From positions 432,337,893 through 432,401,892 of the forward strand of contig CM053029.1 of NCBI GenBank assembly GCA_028564925.1: 64,000 nt of DNA, read 5' to 3'. Position numbers and translations under genes: made by a program. Shown piece after piece: positions 63,318-64,000 of this stretch; within the stretch, counting starts at the first letter, position 1; each line of letters starts with the position of its first letter. Origin of the DNA: Lithobates sylvaticus (Eukaryota > Chordata > Amphibia > Anura > Ranidae). The notes below the pieces were generated by a model, which saw nothing but the letters and a program-made list of their open reading frames with translations, was not told the origin of the DNA and ran no database searches.

Positions 63318-64000
63318 CTCTAACTATACCATACACCGTCTCTAACTATCAAGCTGAGCAAGCCTTCTCTGGTGTCCTGTTTTTGGGAATTTGAGATAAA
63401 TCTTCTATAATACCTCGCAATACCAAGAAAGGCCCAGACCTGCTTCTTGTTTGCAGGGCGAGGCCATTCCTGGATGGCTGCCATTTTACTCACTTGAGGT
63501 TTTATGACACCACGGCCAATAGTATAGCCCAAATACTTGGCTTCCTCTAGACCAATGGCACATTTTTTGGATTTGCCGTAAAACCTTCTTTGAAGAGGGA
63601 ATCAAGAACAGCCTGGACACGAGGCAAGTGAGACTCCCAGTCAGTACTAGGTACCACTATGTCATCTAGATAGGCTGCTGCATATCGTCGGTGGAGTTTT
63701 AGGGTCCTGTCCATGGCCCCTAGGGGGAGTACCCCGTAGAGGACTGGGGAACCTCCCTGTTGGCAAACATCAAGTCTGGTATCAGGAAGTCCCAGTTTTT
63801 CCCATGCTTGTCCACAACCTTTTTTACCATGCTCTTTAACGTCTTATTGAAGCGTTCCTCTAAGCCATCCGTTTGAGGATGATACACTGAGGTTCGCAGC
63901 TGCGTCACCTTAAATAACTTGCAGAGCTCCCTAGTTATTCGCGACATAAACGGGGTGCCCTGGTCTGTAAGGGTTTCTTTCGGGATGCCAACCCGACTGA
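63318..64000 (-). mobile_element. Fossil Ty3/Gypsy-type retrotransposon, broken, runs off the window
   Basis: Minus-strand parts are a reverse-transcriptase region (about 63390-63715; motifs YLGYTIGRG and PANKKQVWAFLGIARYYRRF) and an integrase core region (about 63720-63947; motif SVYHPQTDGLEERFNKTLKS). These are typical of Gypsy pol. The parts are not in canonical order, so the copy has been rearranged or two fossils abut. It is broken, with few visible breaks within each part, so probably younger than the fossil at 424-3500. LTRs are not seen. Confidence 0.85.

Overview
This window is vertebrate nuclear DNA, most likely from a true frog (ranid) or a close relative. The evidence is a MAPK12 (p38-gamma) gene cut into short exons by a very long intron, surrounded by dense short DNA transposons (TTAA-flanked piggyBac-type, TTA-flanked Harbinger-like, 8-bp-duplication hAT, Tc1/mariner). 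One TTAA element still carries an N-terminus resembling the Xenopus piggyBac (Uribo) transposases. The species call is inference; the gene and transposon calls rest on visible motifs. I found no bacterial-type operon, CRISPR array, rRNA or tRNA.

The only host coding sequence I can support is MAPK12 on the minus strand: exon 1 with the start codon (32047-32168) and exon 2 (7785-7914), joined across a 24.1-kb intron with consensus splice sites and matching phase. Bases 1-7784 are intron 2 or beyond. Bases 32169-32567 are the 5' flank and probable TATA-less promoter. Everything else is repeats or sequence in which I see nothing.

Layout: 1-7.7 kb holds an old Ty3/Gypsy fossil, a large TTAA composite and several MITEs. 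7.9-28.3 kb (intron 1) holds paired TTAA/TTA MITEs, a 1.05-kb fold-back element, two Tc1 remnants, one nearly full-length Tc1 split by two insertions, and hAT hairpins with clear target-site duplications. 28.4-35.3 kb is a minisatellite cluster: a 35-38-bp array of about 2.9 kb and a 39-bp array in intron 1, then a 40-42-bp array of 2.7 kb that begins about 400 bp upstream of the MAPK12 start codon. 35.5-37.9 kb holds a piggyBac-type element and two related short elements.

38.6-58.9 kb is a deeply nested zone. Two copies of one hAT transposon family lie in opposite orientations. Between and inside them are a 109-bp-unit minisatellite, two copies of a non-autonomous hAT family, Harbinger and piggyBac MITEs, and a nearly intact 6-kb L1-group LINE with both ORFs, each with one internal stop codon. 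59-62.7 kb holds more piggyBac-type MITEs and a 10-bp tandem array. The window ends in a second Ty3/Gypsy fossil. The interest lies in this layered transposon history and in the minisatellites around MAPK12 exon 1; I found no convincing new biochemical system.
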